From: Prochlorococcus sp. HOT208_60m_813G15
GTDB taxonomy: Bacteria; Cyanobacteriota; Cyanobacteriia; PCC-6307; Cyanobiaceae
DNA: 64,000 nt
Assembly: GCA_002026165.1 (NCBI GenBank)
Contig: MWOS01000195.1
Span: 1-64,000, forward strand
Direction of reading: 5' to 3'
Position 1 is the first letter of the stretch. Each line of letters starts with the position of its first letter. A model generated the notes under the pieces. It saw only the letters and a list, made by a program, of their open reading frames with translations, made no database searches and had not been told where the DNA came from. The position numbers were made by a program, and so were the translations under genes. Positions 42,243 through 51,795 of the stretch are shown piece by piece.

Positions 42243-44044
42243 AATTTTTCAACTTTTCTAGTTCTCCAGGTAGATTTATAACCCTTATTCACTAAAAGTT
42301 CCGAATACTTATTTAAATCGTTTTTTTGAATTCGCCATAAATTATAAATCCCATATTCGCCCAACTTTTGATGATTAATATTTGACCAGTGCTTTTCGCT
42401 AGAAGAGTATTCATCTATCACTACCAAAAAAGATTTTTGCTCATAATCAGGTTGATCCTCATAATTTTCTCTCCTATCATTTTTTAGCCTCTCTGAAAGA
42501 TTAATTAATCCTTCTTTGGTATTTGGTTCAAAAAAAACTATTTGTCTCGAATAGTAATGCAAAGAGGGTTTTCTTATTCCAATCATTGCTAAAGTTTCCC
42601 TCCCTTTACGATTATCTGAAATTAATTTTGAGATATTCCTTAAAGGTAATTGCCTAGAAGTATCAGCTAATTTCCTAATTGGCGACATCAATAAAGATTG
42701 TCCGATTAACAGGAAAATTTGAAGATAAAGAAAAATATTTTTGGATTTAAAAGTAAATAAAATTATTGCAAGTAGTGTGAATAAAGAGAAGAACAACTTG
42801 GCTTTAAAAATTATTCCAGAACTTATTAACTCAGATGCAAGATTTGGCATTTCAGGGTCATTTATTGACCCTAACCATATATTTGAGAAAAAGAATGCTA
42901 TTGAAACTCCAAACAAAATTAAAATATTAAATATCCATAAATAAAAGAAACTTTTATATGAATTTTTTAAGGTTATAAAGCTATTACTAGTTAAAATTGC
43001 CGCTGCTGGGATTGCTGGCAACCAATAGCTAGGTAGTTTCGTAGCAGAAATACTAAAAAAAGTTAAAACGGATGTTAACCAACATAGAGAAAATGTGTTA
43101 AGCGTTTCAGTGATATCACAATTTTCTTTTGAACTTTTCAAGAAATCCTTAATGGCTTCAAATATCCCGTAATACAAAAAGGGTGTGAATGGTAATGAAG
43201 CCAATACCATGATGTAAAGAAAAAACCAGAATGGCTCTGCATGATTATTTACAACCGAGGTATATCTTTGAAAATTATGATAACCAAAAAAATTGTCCCA
43301 AAAAGGCTTGCCTTCTTTTATGAATTCTAAGATGTACCATGGGACACTTATAAGTGTTGTAGTTAAAAAGCCTTTCTTAGGATTTATCTTGCAGAGCAAT
43401 ATTTTCCAATCCTTCTGAAAAAATAAGAAAGATGAAATAGTTAATGTGGCTAAAACAAATGCAACAGGTCCTTTAGTTAAAATTGCAAACCCTAAAAATA
43501 CCCAAGCCGAAATGCATTGATCATTGTTTTCACTTGCCATTCTTCTCCAAAACAAAAGGAGGCTAATTCCTAAGGTTCCAGTTAAGAGGGCATCACTCAC
43601 AGCAGTTCTGCTCCAAATAATTATTAATGGAGACAGAGCAAAGCCTAATGATGCAACTATAGGAGTAAGGAATTGCCTATTATCCTTTTGTGGCCAACAA
43701 AACAATGTATCTCCTATCATCAACATTAAAAATAATGATCCCAAAGCTGAAGGTAGTCTTGCTGAGAGTGTTCCAAAAATATCCCAAATCTCATTTTTTG
43801 GTAATGAGTAAAAAAAACCCATTAACCAATAAATTAGTGGAGGCTTATCAAAACGGAATAATCCATTGACTTTTGGAGTTAACCAATCACCAGACTCACT
43901 CATAGCCCTTGCTGCAGCAGCAAATAAAGGTGGAGTTTCATCCACTAGTCCTGTATTCCCCAAACCTAAGATAAATATGATGATCCCACAAACCAAAACT
44001 ATCAATAAGTTTATAACCCTTTTTTTTGAGTTAAGAAGAATCAT
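42239..44044 (-). CDS. ArnT-like membrane glycosyltransferase (PMT/GT83 family)
   Basis: The 601-residue protein has about 12 hydrophobic helices and the family start region GLVDETPPLFAAAARAMSES, GDWLTPKVNGLFRFDKPPL and IYWLMG, with the conserved Asp-Glu pair near residue 35. ArnT-type enzymes transfer sugars from polyprenyl-phosphate donors to lipid A, glycans or proteins. It is the last of three leftward genes (EamA, GT4, ArnT) likely linked to cell-surface glycan. Confidence 0.88.
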   Translation of the reverse strand: MILLNSKKRVINLLIVLVCGIIIFILGLGNTGLVDETPPLFAAAARAMSESGDWLTPKVNGLFRFDKPPLIYWLMGFFYSLPKNEIWDIFGTLSARLPSALGSLFLMLMIGDTLFCWPQKDNRQFLTPIVASLGFALSPLIIIWSRTAVSDALLTGTLGISLLLFWRRMASENNDQCISAWVFLGFAILTKGPVAFVLATLTISSFLFFQKDWKILLCKINPKKGFLTTTLISVPWYILEFIKEGKPFWDNFFGYHNFQRYTSVVNNHAEPFWFFLYIMVLASLPFTPFLYYGIFEAIKDFLKSSKENCDITETLNTFSLCWLTSVLTFFSISATKLPSYWLPAIPAAAILTSNSFITLKNSYKSFFYLWIFNILILFGVSIAFFFSNIWLGSINDPEMPNLASELISSGIIFKAKLFFSLFTLLAIILFTFKSKNIFLYLQIFLLIGQSLLMSPIRKLADTSRQLPLRNISKLISDNRKGRETLAMIGIRKPSLHYYSRQIVFFEPNTKEGLINLSERLKNDRRENYEDQPDYEQKSFLVVIDEYSSSEKHWSNINHQKLGEYGIYNLWRIQKNDLNKYSELLVNKGYKSTWRTRKVEKF

Positions 44045-44050
44045 TTAATA

Positions 44051-45127
44051 TTATTTATATTCATGCATTACCTTATCAAGCCAGTTGACAACCTTGTTAG
44101 CAAATATATCTGTTGAGGCATTTTTTTCTACCCATTCTCTACATTTCTTGCGCTTTATTTTTTCAATTATTTCTACATAGGAAAGCATATTTCTTTTATC
44201 ATCAGGATAAGCAAGATAGCCTGTTTGCCCATGCTTAATAATTTCACTAGGCCCTCCCCTTTTATAAGCTATGACTGGTACCCCGCAGGCTAAAGCTTCA
44301 ACAACTACGTTCCCATAGGCCTCATTCCATTTCGGAGTATTTAACAATACCCTACATTTACCAAGTTCTTTTTGTAATTCATTTGTTGAGACAAAACCCA
44401 TCCAATCTATGGTTCCTTGAGGAAAAGATTGTTCTATCGTTGATGCGTAGGTCTCATCCTCTTTAACTCCCCAAACTTTTAGTTTTTCACCAAGTTCATT
44501 TGCAACATAAACAGCATCCTCTAAACCTTTCTCCGGTGCCACTCTCCCAACCCAAGCCAAAGGTCCCGTCACTGAATCTTGAAAAGTATAATTATCTAAT
44601 TTAAAACCATTACCAATTATTGTTGGTTTTTTTATGAATGGATAATCATTAGCTTGAATTTTTGAATGAAAAGCAAAATTATGTGGACGTTTAGCATGTA
44701 CTTTTGAGATTAAATTACTTATTGCCGAACTTTCTGAACCCATACTAATAATATGTGCAATTGGCATCTCCACATTTAGAGTCATCCAAATAGGCAACCA
44801 ATCATAAGACATGTTTAACAACACATCAGCTTTTTTTGCGATTTCTAATCCTTTTTCAAGCATTCCTGCTAAAAGTGAATTATCTGGAATGATTACGGGA
44901 GAATTATGATTTTGATGCTGCCAGCTAATTTGATCTTCACCTTCTATGAAATGTAATTTTGCTTTTCGATTAATTGCATTTAATTTAGAATTTTTAGGAG
45001 CTATCACTTCTACTGAATGACCTAAAGAAAGCAATCCTGATACTAAAGAATTTAAAGTTAATTCAACTCCCCCGCCTTTTCCGCTCCCAATGAAACCTAT
45101 TGGAGTACTAATCAAAATTATTCGCAT
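44051..45127 (-). CDS. GT4-family glycosyltransferase
   Basis: The 358-residue GT-B enzyme has an N-terminal GSGKGGGVELTLNSLVSGLL (acceptor-side glycine loop). The donor-binding C-terminal half has WVGRVAPEKGLEDAV and EAYGNVVVEALACGVPVIAY (E-x7-E). It transfers a nucleotide-activated sugar; acceptor unknown. It sits 6 bases before the ArnT-like gene and 28 bases after the EamA gene on the same strand. Confidence 0.92.
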   Translation of the reverse strand: MRIILISTPIGFIGSGKGGGVELTLNSLVSGLLSLGHSVEVIAPKNSKLNAINRKAKLHFIEGEDQISWQHQNHNSPVIIPDNSLLAGMLEKGLEIAKKADVLLNMSYDWLPIWMTLNVEMPIAHIISMGSESSAISNLISKVHAKRPHNFAFHSKIQANDYPFIKKPTIIGNGFKLDNYTFQDSVTGPLAWVGRVAPEKGLEDAVYVANELGEKLKVWGVKEDETYASTIEQSFPQGTIDWMGFVSTNELQKELGKCRVLLNTPKWNEAYGNVVVEALACGVPVIAYKRGGPSEIIKHGQTGYLAYPDDKRNMLSYVEIIEKIKRKKCREWVEKNASTDIFANKVVNWLDKVMHEYK

Positions 45128-45155
45128 TATTAAACTTTTTACACCAAGAACCTAA

Positions 45156-46097
45156 TTAAATAGTAGTGTCTGAAAGTTTATTTTCCCATAAATTCCTTCT
45201 CTGGCTAACAAAAAATACCGAGATAAGAACAAAAACTACTCCTACCCATTGGACAATAGTAAGTCTCTCATCTAACCAGACACCTCCACTGAGAAGAGCA
45301 AATACAGGAGTTAAAAATGCCAAAGTACTAAATCCAGTTATTTCTTTATTATTAGCAAAGTAGAAAAACAATCCATAAGCTATTGCTCCTCCAAAGATAC
45401 TTGCAAATGACATGAGACTCCAATCTAATATTGACCAATTTGGGATTATTTGAAAATTTGATCGGAAGCAATGCCCAATAATTAAAGGGATACTCCCTAA
45501 AACCATATGCCATCCAGTCACTGCGACAGGATCACTTTTAGTACAGGTGAATCTAATTAAAATTGTACCCAGTGCCATAGCTAGCGAAGCTGCAAGCATC
45601 CAAAGTTCTCCAAAGTTAAAAGCCACATCAGTCATGGACTTATTAGACATTAACCACCAATTTCCCAGAAACTCTTGCGGAACACCTAAAAATACTATTC
45701 CTCCTAAGCCAAAGAGTAAGCCCAACCACCCTATCGGATTAATCAAATTTCCGAAAATTGCCCTTGCTAAAATAGCTACCAAAAGGGGCTGAGAATCAAT
45801 TAATACAGAGCCTAGACCTGCTCCGGTTTTTTCTATACCGTAAGTTAAAAATAACTGAAAAAAAGTGGCATCGACAATTGTAAAAACAAAAAACCACTTC
45901 AAATCGCACTTATAAATTTTCAGATCTCTTTTAAACAAATATGTTGTTATTAGAACAAGCATCCCAGCAGGAAGCAATCTTAAAGAAGCGACAAATTCCG
46001 GTCCAGCGCTAGATACTAAGGGAGTCATAGCTGCCATTGAAGTCCCCCAAAGTGCAAAAGGGAGTATCATTAAAAACCAATTTAGGATTGAATTCAT
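45156..46097 (-). CDS. EamA/DMT-family transporter
   Basis: The 313-residue protein has ten hydrophobic helices in two EamA repeats (MILPFALWGTSMAAMTPLVS at the start, then GWHMVLGSIPLIIG, LTPVFALLSGGVWLDERLTI). This is the drug/metabolite transporter superfamily. The substrate cannot be read from the sequence. It heads the leftward group with the two glycosyltransferases and diverges from sppA with a 52-base gap. Confidence 0.9.
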   Translation of the reverse strand: MNSILNWFLMILPFALWGTSMAAMTPLVSSAGPEFVASLRLLPAGMLVLITTYLFKRDLKIYKCDLKWFFVFTIVDATFFQLFLTYGIEKTGAGLGSVLIDSQPLLVAILARAIFGNLINPIGWLGLLFGLGGIVFLGVPQEFLGNWWLMSNKSMTDVAFNFGELWMLAASLAMALGTILIRFTCTKSDPVAVTGWHMVLGSIPLIIGHCFRSNFQIIPNWSILDWSLMSFASIFGGAIAYGLFFYFANNKEITGFSTLAFLTPVFALLSGGVWLDERLTIVQWVGVVFVLISVFFVSQRRNLWENKLSDTTI

Positions 46098-46149
46098 TAG
46101 GTCTGCTGATAATCTTTTTAAAGTAGTTTCATGTATTTACCTTAAAAGA

Positions 46150-46959
46150 ATGATTTGGCCTTTTAGACGAAAGTCAAAAAATAGAATGGCTCGTATTGTA
46201 ATTGATGAGCCCATTACAAGTTCAACAAGAGTTTCTGTCCTTAAAGCTCTTAAACAAATTGAGGATAGAGAATTTCCTGCTTTAATCGTGAGAATTGATT
46301 CGCCAGGGGGTACTGTTGGAGATAGCCAAGAAATATACTCTGCTATTAAAAGACTAAAGGATAAAGGTTGTAAAGTCATCGCTAGTTTTGGGAATATATC
46401 AGCATCTGGAGGTGTTTACATTGGGGTTGCATCTGACAAAATAGTTGCGAATCCAGGCACAATTACAGGATCAATTGGTGTGATAATAAGGGGAAATAAT
46501 TTATCTGAATTGCTAGATAAAGTTGGCATTAAATTCGAGGCAGTAAAAAGCGGCGTATTTAAAGATATACTTTCTCCTGATAAACCTTTGAGTGAGGAAG
46601 GTAGAGGACTGCTTCAAGGTCTAATAGATGAGAGCTACAAACAATTTACCGAAGCTGTTGCTGAAGGAAGAAATTTACCTGTTGAAGAAGTAAGAAAATT
46701 TGCTGATGGAAGAATTTTCACTGGGACTCAAGCAAAAGAATTAGGACTTGTAGATGAAATTGGAGATGAATTTTTTGCGAGGGAAGTTGCCGCAAAAATG
46801 GTTGATATCGATCCTAAGATTCAGCCCTTAACTTTTGGGAAGAAAAAAAAGAAAATACTGGGACTTATTCCTGGAAGTAAATTAATTGAAAGAGTTATCA
46901 ATAATATTTCATTTGAGATTGATTCATCTAATAAAATACTTTGGTTATATAAGCCCTAA
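46150..46959 (+). CDS. sppA: Signal peptide peptidase SppA-type (S49) protease
   Basis: The 269-residue protein is a single S49 domain: VRIDSPGGTVGDSQEIY, the nucleophile S86 in SASGGVYIGVASD, and the catalytic Lys K138 in KSGVFKDILSP. No N-terminal membrane helix is evident, so it is a short, possibly soluble or peripheral form. The family cleaves remnant signal peptides; thylakoid light-acclimation roles are reported for cyanobacterial homologues. Confidence 0.92.
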   Translation: MIWPFRRKSKNRMARIVIDEPITSSTRVSVLKALKQIEDREFPALIVRIDSPGGTVGDSQEIYSAIKRLKDKGCKVIASFGNISASGGVYIGVASDKIVANPGTITGSIGVIIRGNNLSELLDKVGIKFEAVKSGVFKDILSPDKPLSEEGRGLLQGLIDESYKQFTEAVAEGRNLPVEEVRKFADGRIFTGTQAKELGLVDEIGDEFFAREVAAKMVDIDPKIQPLTFGKKKKKILGLIPGSKLIERVINNISFEIDSSNKILWLYKP

Positions 46960-46978
46960 AGCAAAACAGGTATAAAAA

Positions 46979-47350
46979 ATGAAAGATAATTATAAAATTA
47001 CATTTATTCGAGGCGCTACAACAGCAACTGGGAATTCTATTGAGGAAATAGAAGAAGCAGTAGTGGAGTTAATTGAAGAATTAATTTCACGAAATAGTTT
47101 AATTAAAAAAAATCTATTATCCATTACTTTCACGTCAACAAAAGATTTAGATGCATGTTTTCCTGCTTCAATCGCAAGGAAATTTAAAGAACTTGATTCT
47201 GTAGCATTTTTAGACTGTCAACAAATGTATGTCTCTAATGATGTCTATTTTTGTATTAGATTAATGGCACAAGTTTTATTACCTCCAAATTTTCCAGTAA
47301 AGCATCCTTATTTGAGAGGCGCTGCAAAATTAAGGCCAGATAGATGTTAA
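46979..47350 (+). CDS. aroH: Chorismate mutase, AroH type
   Basis: The 123-residue protein has the monofunctional AroH fold signatures FIRGATTATGNSIEEI, SITFTSTKDLDACFPASIAR, the CQQMYV segment and the ending HPYLRGAAKLRPD. It converts chorismate to prephenate for phenylalanine and tyrosine synthesis. It follows sppA by 19 bases on the same strand. Confidence 0.95.
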   Translation: MKDNYKITFIRGATTATGNSIEEIEEAVVELIEELISRNSLIKKNLLSITFTSTKDLDACFPASIARKFKELDSVAFLDCQQMYVSNDVYFCIRLMAQVLLPPNFPVKHPYLRGAAKLRPDRC

Positions 47351-47417
47351 CCTTAGTAAAGAAATTTCCCAGTTTCCCTGGACAGACCTAATTATTATTT
47401 AAGAATTAATTTAATCA

Positions 47418-47996
47418 ATGTTAAAAAAAACTAAGAAACATGCTTTAAATCATAAAATTTTTAGATTTTTTCTTATCCCCTCAATTTTATTTTTAACTCC
47501 ATTCTTAAATAATACCCAAAATGTTAATGCAGCTTTAGAGTTCCAATGGGACCAAGATTCAGGATATAGAAGATTAAAGTGGTTTCAAAAAGAAAACAAG
47601 AAAAGATTTAGAAATACAATTTATTTTTTCTTGAGGCCATCTGATAGAAAAACTGATCTTCTAAAAATAAATTTAACCAATCCTAAACCCTTTAAAGCAA
47701 ATCTAAATAAATCAAAAATTAATCTTTGTAGGGTTAGAATAGGGGGTTTCGAAGATCGAACTAAATGTCTAGAAGATATTCCAGCCGATATTGAAATTAG
47801 TACCAATAAATCATCTATGTATTCAATAGATATTTACCCATACAGCCCAATTCCTTCTAATAAAGACAGTTATGCGATTGTATTTAAACTCAATAATCCA
47901 AACAGATCTGGACTTTATCAATTTCATTCTTATGGGCAACCTAAAGGAAAATCAGTTTCAAGTTATTTAGGAAGCTGGACTATAATGATCGATTAA
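47418..47996 (+). CDS. DUF2808-family secreted protein
   Basis: The 192-residue protein has a basic start and a hydrophobic stretch (residues 15-31, IFRFFLIPSILFLTPFL), consistent with a signal peptide ending near NVNA. The mature part carries RNTIYFFLRPSDRKTDLLKI and ends LYQFHSYGQP and GSWTIMID, matching the cyanobacterial DUF2808 family of unknown function. It is 30 bases before rpmH. Confidence 0.82.
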   Translation: MLKKTKKHALNHKIFRFFLIPSILFLTPFLNNTQNVNAALEFQWDQDSGYRRLKWFQKENKKRFRNTIYFFLRPSDRKTDLLKINLTNPKPFKANLNKSKINLCRVRIGGFEDRTKCLEDIPADIEISTNKSSMYSIDIYPYSPIPSNKDSYAIVFKLNNPNRSGLYQFHSYGQPKGKSVSSYLGSWTIMID

Positions 47997-48026
47997 ATGA
48001 TAAATTAATTATGGATAAATAAAACA

Positions 48027-48164
48027 ATGACTAAAAGAACTTTTGGCGGAACTTCAAGAAAAAGAAAACGTGTCTCTGGTTTTAGAGTGAGAATGCGCTC
48101 TCACACTGGCAGGAGAGTTATTAAAACTAGAAGACAAAAAGGTAGGGAGAGGATAGCTGTCTAA
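48027..48164 (+). CDS. rpmH: 50S ribosomal protein L34
   Basis: This 45-residue, strongly basic protein has [19 protein letters not shown] and the conserved ending [20 protein letters not shown]34 is a large-subunit protein. The order rpmH-rnpA-...-yidC is the classic bacterial arrangement. It is 12 bases from rnpA. Confidence 0.97.
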   Translation: MTKRTFGGTSRKRKRVSGFRVRMRSHTGRRVIKTRRQKGRERIAV

Positions 48165-48176
48165 TTTAAAGATTTA

Positions 48177-48563
48177 ATGGCCTTACCTAAAAATATGCGT
48201 TTAAAAGGTCATAGGACTTTTGTTTATATACATAAAAATTCCATTAAATATCATGGAGAATTGATGACTTTTAAAGTCGCGAGATCAAAACCAAAAATTC
48301 TTTTATCATATAATCTCAAAAATAAATCAGAAAATTTAAGGGTTGCTATAGCTGTTAGCAAAAAAGTTTCAAAAAAAGCTGTAGTTAGGAATAAAATAAG
48401 AAGACTGCTACAAGAGTGGTTATTGAATAACATTGAAAAAATTAATAACCACAAACCTTATTGGTTACTTGTTAACCTTAAATTTGGGGATTTCTGCAAC
48501 GATAAAAATAAACTTTTGGAGGAATTTCAAAAACTAATGTTCAAATCTCGTTTAATGCAATGA
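48177..48563 (+). CDS. rnpA: Ribonuclease P protein component
   Basis: The 128-residue basic protein has MRLKGHRTFVYIHKNS at the start, the substrate-binding segment VAIAVSKKVSKKAVVRNKIRR and the conserved LLQEW. It helps the RNase P RNA trim tRNA 5' ends. The stop overlaps the next start as ATGA. Confidence 0.95.
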   Translation: MALPKNMRLKGHRTFVYIHKNSIKYHGELMTFKVARSKPKILLSYNLKNKSENLRVAIAVSKKVSKKAVVRNKIRRLLQEWLLNNIEKINNHKPYWLLVNLKFGDFCNDKNKLLEEFQKLMFKSRLMQ

Positions 48564-48973
48564 TTAACATGAATGAAGAAATCTTTTATGAAGGTGGTCC
48601 TGCAAAAGGTGATTTAATAATAAATCTACTAGCAGGTATAACTATTCTTGGTTTGCCATTTACCTTTGCTGCACTTGTTAGAGCTCTGTGGCTTAGATAT
48701 AAAATTACCAACAAGAAAATTACGATAGATGGTGGGTGGTTTGGTAAAAACAAAACACAAGTTTCATTAAGTAAGATTGAAGAAATAAGATCTATTCCAA
48801 GAGGGTTTGGATCTTACGGCGATATGGTTCTTATTCTTAGTGATGGATCAAAAGTTGAAATGAAATCATTACCCCTTTTCAGAGAAAAGCAAAAATTAAT
48901 TGAAGAAAATATAAATAAAAAATCGCAAATCCCAAATCTCAACGAGGTAGAAGGATTTGCTACTAAATCCTAA
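48560..48973 (+). CDS. Bacterial PH-domain membrane protein
   Basis: The 137-residue protein has one hydrophobic segment or hairpin (about residues 19-45) followed by a bacterial PH-like (DUF304/YdbT type) domain: LRYKITNKKITIDGGWFGKN, VSLSKIEEIRSIPRGFGSYGD and GSKVEMKSLP. It lies between rnpA and yidC, where many cyanobacteria keep such a gene. It starts in the ATGA overlap with rnpA; a second ATG three codons later is possible. Confidence 0.82.
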   Translation: MINMNEEIFYEGGPAKGDLIINLLAGITILGLPFTFAALVRALWLRYKITNKKITIDGGWFGKNKTQVSLSKIEEIRSIPRGFGSYGDMVLILSDGSKVEMKSLPLFREKQKLIEENINKKSQIPNLNEVEGFATKS

Positions 48974-49044
48974 ATTAATTAATTACAAAAACCAATTTTT
49001 CCTGTAAAATAAATGTCTATTAAATTTACACTCCCTTTAATATC

Positions 49045-50187
49045 GTGATAGGGTTCATCTCTGAAAAACTACTTATCCCTATTCTAGATTTTTTCTACGG
49101 TTTAGTTCCTAGTTATGGATTAGCAATTGTTGCTTTAACCGTTGTAATTAGAATTGCACTTTTCCCATTAAGCGCTGGTTCTATTAGAAGTGCAAGGAGA
49201 ATGAAGATTGCCCAACCAGTAATGCAAAAAAGGCAAGCAGAAATAAAATCTAAGTTTTCTGGTGATCCAAAGAAACAGCAGGAAGAGTTGGGGAAACTAA
49301 TGAATGAGTTTGGCAGTCCCTTAGCAGGTTGCCTTCCATTAATTGTCCAAATGCCTGTGCTATTTGCTTTGTTTGCCACCCTAAGAGGTTCACCATTTGC
49401 TGATGTTCCGTACAATATAAATCTTAAGGTTCTTCCACAAGAACAAATTGCAGCTATAGATCCAAAACCTTACAAATCCCCAAGACACTCTATTTTTATT
49501 ACAGAAAAATCACATTTCCCTGTAATAGCCACTATTCCTAATGGAACAAAATTAGGAACAGAAGAATCAATAAAAATAAACTTACAAACAACAAATGGCA
49601 ATAGCTATTCGGAAGTTTTATCTAAATACGATAATGGATCTAAATTTCTCCCTACTTGGAAGGTCTCAAAAGGCGAAGAAAATCTTAAAGTTTCCCAAGA
49701 CGGTACAGTAACTGCAATTAAACCAGGTGATGCAACAATTGAAGCAAAAATACCTGGTTTAGCTGCTAAAAGTGGTTTTCTTTTTATTAAAGCCCTTGGT
49801 CAAGTTGGGTTTTATGTAGATGGAGCTATAAATTGGGATATTGCTGCACTTGTTGGTGCATTTGGATTAACCTTACTTCTCTCACAAGTATTATCTAGTC
49901 AAGGGATGCCTGCTAATCCACAACAATCAACAGCTAACAAAATCACCCCAGTTATGATTACTGGAATGTTTTTGTTTTTCCCCCTTCCAGCTGGTGTACT
50001 ACTTTATATGGTAGTTGCAAACATTTTTCAGGCATTTCAGACATTTCTTCTTAATAAAGAAGCTCTTCCTGACAATCTACAGAAAATTTTGGATCAACAA
50101 TTATTGGCCAAAAATGAAGTAATTACAACTTCTGCTTCAACCATCTCAGATAAAAGATTACCTTTTGAACCAAATAATAAAAAATAG
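49045..50187 (+). CDS. yidC: Membrane protein insertase YidC/Alb3
   Basis: The 380-residue protein starts at GTG and has the conserved core helices ([63 protein letters not shown]). A lumenal/periplasmic insert lies between helices (about residues 130-260) with a Big2-like repeat ([17 protein letters not shown]). YidC inserts membrane proteins, including photosystem subunits in cyanobacteria. It is in the rpmH cluster. Confidence 0.95.
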   Translation: MIGFISEKLLIPILDFFYGLVPSYGLAIVALTVVIRIALFPLSAGSIRSARRMKIAQPVMQKRQAEIKSKFSGDPKKQQEELGKLMNEFGSPLAGCLPLIVQMPVLFALFATLRGSPFADVPYNINLKVLPQEQIAAIDPKPYKSPRHSIFITEKSHFPVIATIPNGTKLGTEESIKINLQTTNGNSYSEVLSKYDNGSKFLPTWKVSKGEENLKVSQDGTVTAIKPGDATIEAKIPGLAAKSGFLFIKALGQVGFYVDGAINWDIAALVGAFGLTLLLSQVLSSQGMPANPQQSTANKITPVMITGMFLFFPLPAGVLLYMVVANIFQAFQTFLLNKEALPDNLQKILDQQLLAKNEVITTSASTISDKRLPFEPNNKK

Positions 50188-50202
50188 TCTTAATCTTAAA
50201 TA

Positions 50203-51669
50203 ATGGATTCTTGGTGTAAAAATTTAGAATTATTAATTAAATCAAGAACTGCATTAATTTGGATAAGAACCAAAGAAGAGGAAAGATTAGAAAAAATACT
50301 AAACTACTCTTGTGAAAAATTAAATATAAAAAGATTTATTTGCTGGGATTGTGTTAGTGGAATAAAAGGATTAATAAATGAAGAGGGTAAATTTTCTAAC
50401 AATCCATTAGGCATTCTTAACTGGCTTAAAGAACAAAACTCTGAAGTATCAACAGTACTACTAGTTAAAGATTTTCATAAATTTTATGATGATCCATCTA
50501 TAAATAGAACTATTAAAGAATTATCCTCTTCTCTTAAGAAAACTAATAATAATTTGATTATTAGTTCACATCTATTCCCTTCTTCAGAAGAACTGGATGA
50601 ATTAATAGCAATCTTAAACTTACCTTTGCCTAATCAAAAAGAATTGAAAAAACTAATTAACACAATTGCTATAAATACTAATTCAAATCTTGATGAACAA
50701 GTATTGAATGAACTTTCTATAGCTTCAAGTGGACTTACTGAAATTAAAGTAAAGCAAGTTACGGCAAAGGCACTTGCTCAAAGAGGGAAAATAAGTAAAG
50801 AAGATATTAATGATATTCTTGAAGAAAAAAAACAAGTTATAGCAAGAAGTGAGATTTTAGAATTCTTTGAAACCAAATCAAGTCAAGATGATATTGGTGG
50901 TTTAAATGTTTTAAAAGTTTGGCTTAGTCAAAGATACAGGGCTTTTTCTAGAGAGGCTAGAGATTATGGACTACCTATTCCAAAAGGAGTCTTACTTGTC
51001 GGAGCGCAAGGAACAGGTAAATCACTTACTGCAAAATCAATTTCCAAAAGTTGGTCTATGCCTCTTCTTAGGTTAGATGTGGGAAGACTATTTTCTAGCC
51101 TTGTTGGCTCAAGTGAGGCAAGAACAAGAGAAACAATATCCAGAGCAGAGGCAATGTCGCCCTGTATACTTTGGATCGATGAAATTGATAAAGGCTTTGG
51201 CGGCGATGCCAGAAGTGATGGAGGAACAAGTCAAAGGGTTTTAGCAAGTTTGCTAACCTGGATGGCTGAAAAAGAATCCCCCGTATTTGTAATTGCTACC
51301 GCTAATGCTATAGATAAGCTCCCTGCTGAATTATTAAGGAAAGGTAGGTTTGATGAAATATTCTTCCTTGATCTACCAAATTCTTCAGAAAGATTAAGTA
51401 TTCTTGATTTGCACTTAAAAAAAAGAAGACCAACCTTCAGTTTCCCGCTTTCTACTATTGTTGACAGAACTGAGGGGTTCTCAGGTGCAGAACTTGAACA
51501 AGCAGTAATAGAAGGGATGCACATTTCTTTTTCTGAAAACAGAGAACTTATGGAGAAGGATTTAATAAAGGCCGTGTCTGAATTGGTTCCCCTATCAAGA
51601 ACAGCGAAAGAGCAAATTGATTTATTAAAAGAATGGTCATCCACCGGGCGGGCTCGTTCTGCATCATAA
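50203..51669 (+). CDS. ycf46: Ycf46-type AAA ATPase
   Basis: The 488-residue protein has an N-terminal domain (about 1-230) and a C-terminal AAA domain: Walker A GAQGTGKS (residues 267-274), Walker B CILWIDEIDKGFGGDARSDG, the second region IATANAIDKLPAELLRKGRFDEIF. This is the cyanobacterial and plastid Ycf46 family, linked to carbon uptake or photosynthesis regulation in a few species. It lies 15 bases after yidC. Confidence 0.9.
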   Translation: MDSWCKNLELLIKSRTALIWIRTKEEERLEKILNYSCEKLNIKRFICWDCVSGIKGLINEEGKFSNNPLGILNWLKEQNSEVSTVLLVKDFHKFYDDPSINRTIKELSSSLKKTNNNLIISSHLFPSSEELDELIAILNLPLPNQKELKKLINTIAINTNSNLDEQVLNELSIASSGLTEIKVKQVTAKALAQRGKISKEDINDILEEKKQVIARSEILEFFETKSSQDDIGGLNVLKVWLSQRYRAFSREARDYGLPIPKGVLLVGAQGTGKSLTAKSISKSWSMPLLRLDVGRLFSSLVGSSEARTRETISRAEAMSPCILWIDEIDKGFGGDARSDGGTSQRVLASLLTWMAEKESPVFVIATANAIDKLPAELLRKGRFDEIFFLDLPNSSERLSILDLHLKKRRPTFSFPLSTIVDRTEGFSGAELEQAVIEGMHISFSENRELMEKDLIKAVSELVPLSRTAKEQIDLLKEWSSTGRARSAS

Positions 51670-51795
51670 TTAAAATTTAATTCAATAAAAAAGTTATTTA
51701 AGTTAGGAATCATGAATTAAGTTAATTTTTTATCAAAAATCCCTAATAATGATTTGAGATTAACTATCTTAATTAAGGTATAGAAAAAAAAAAGA

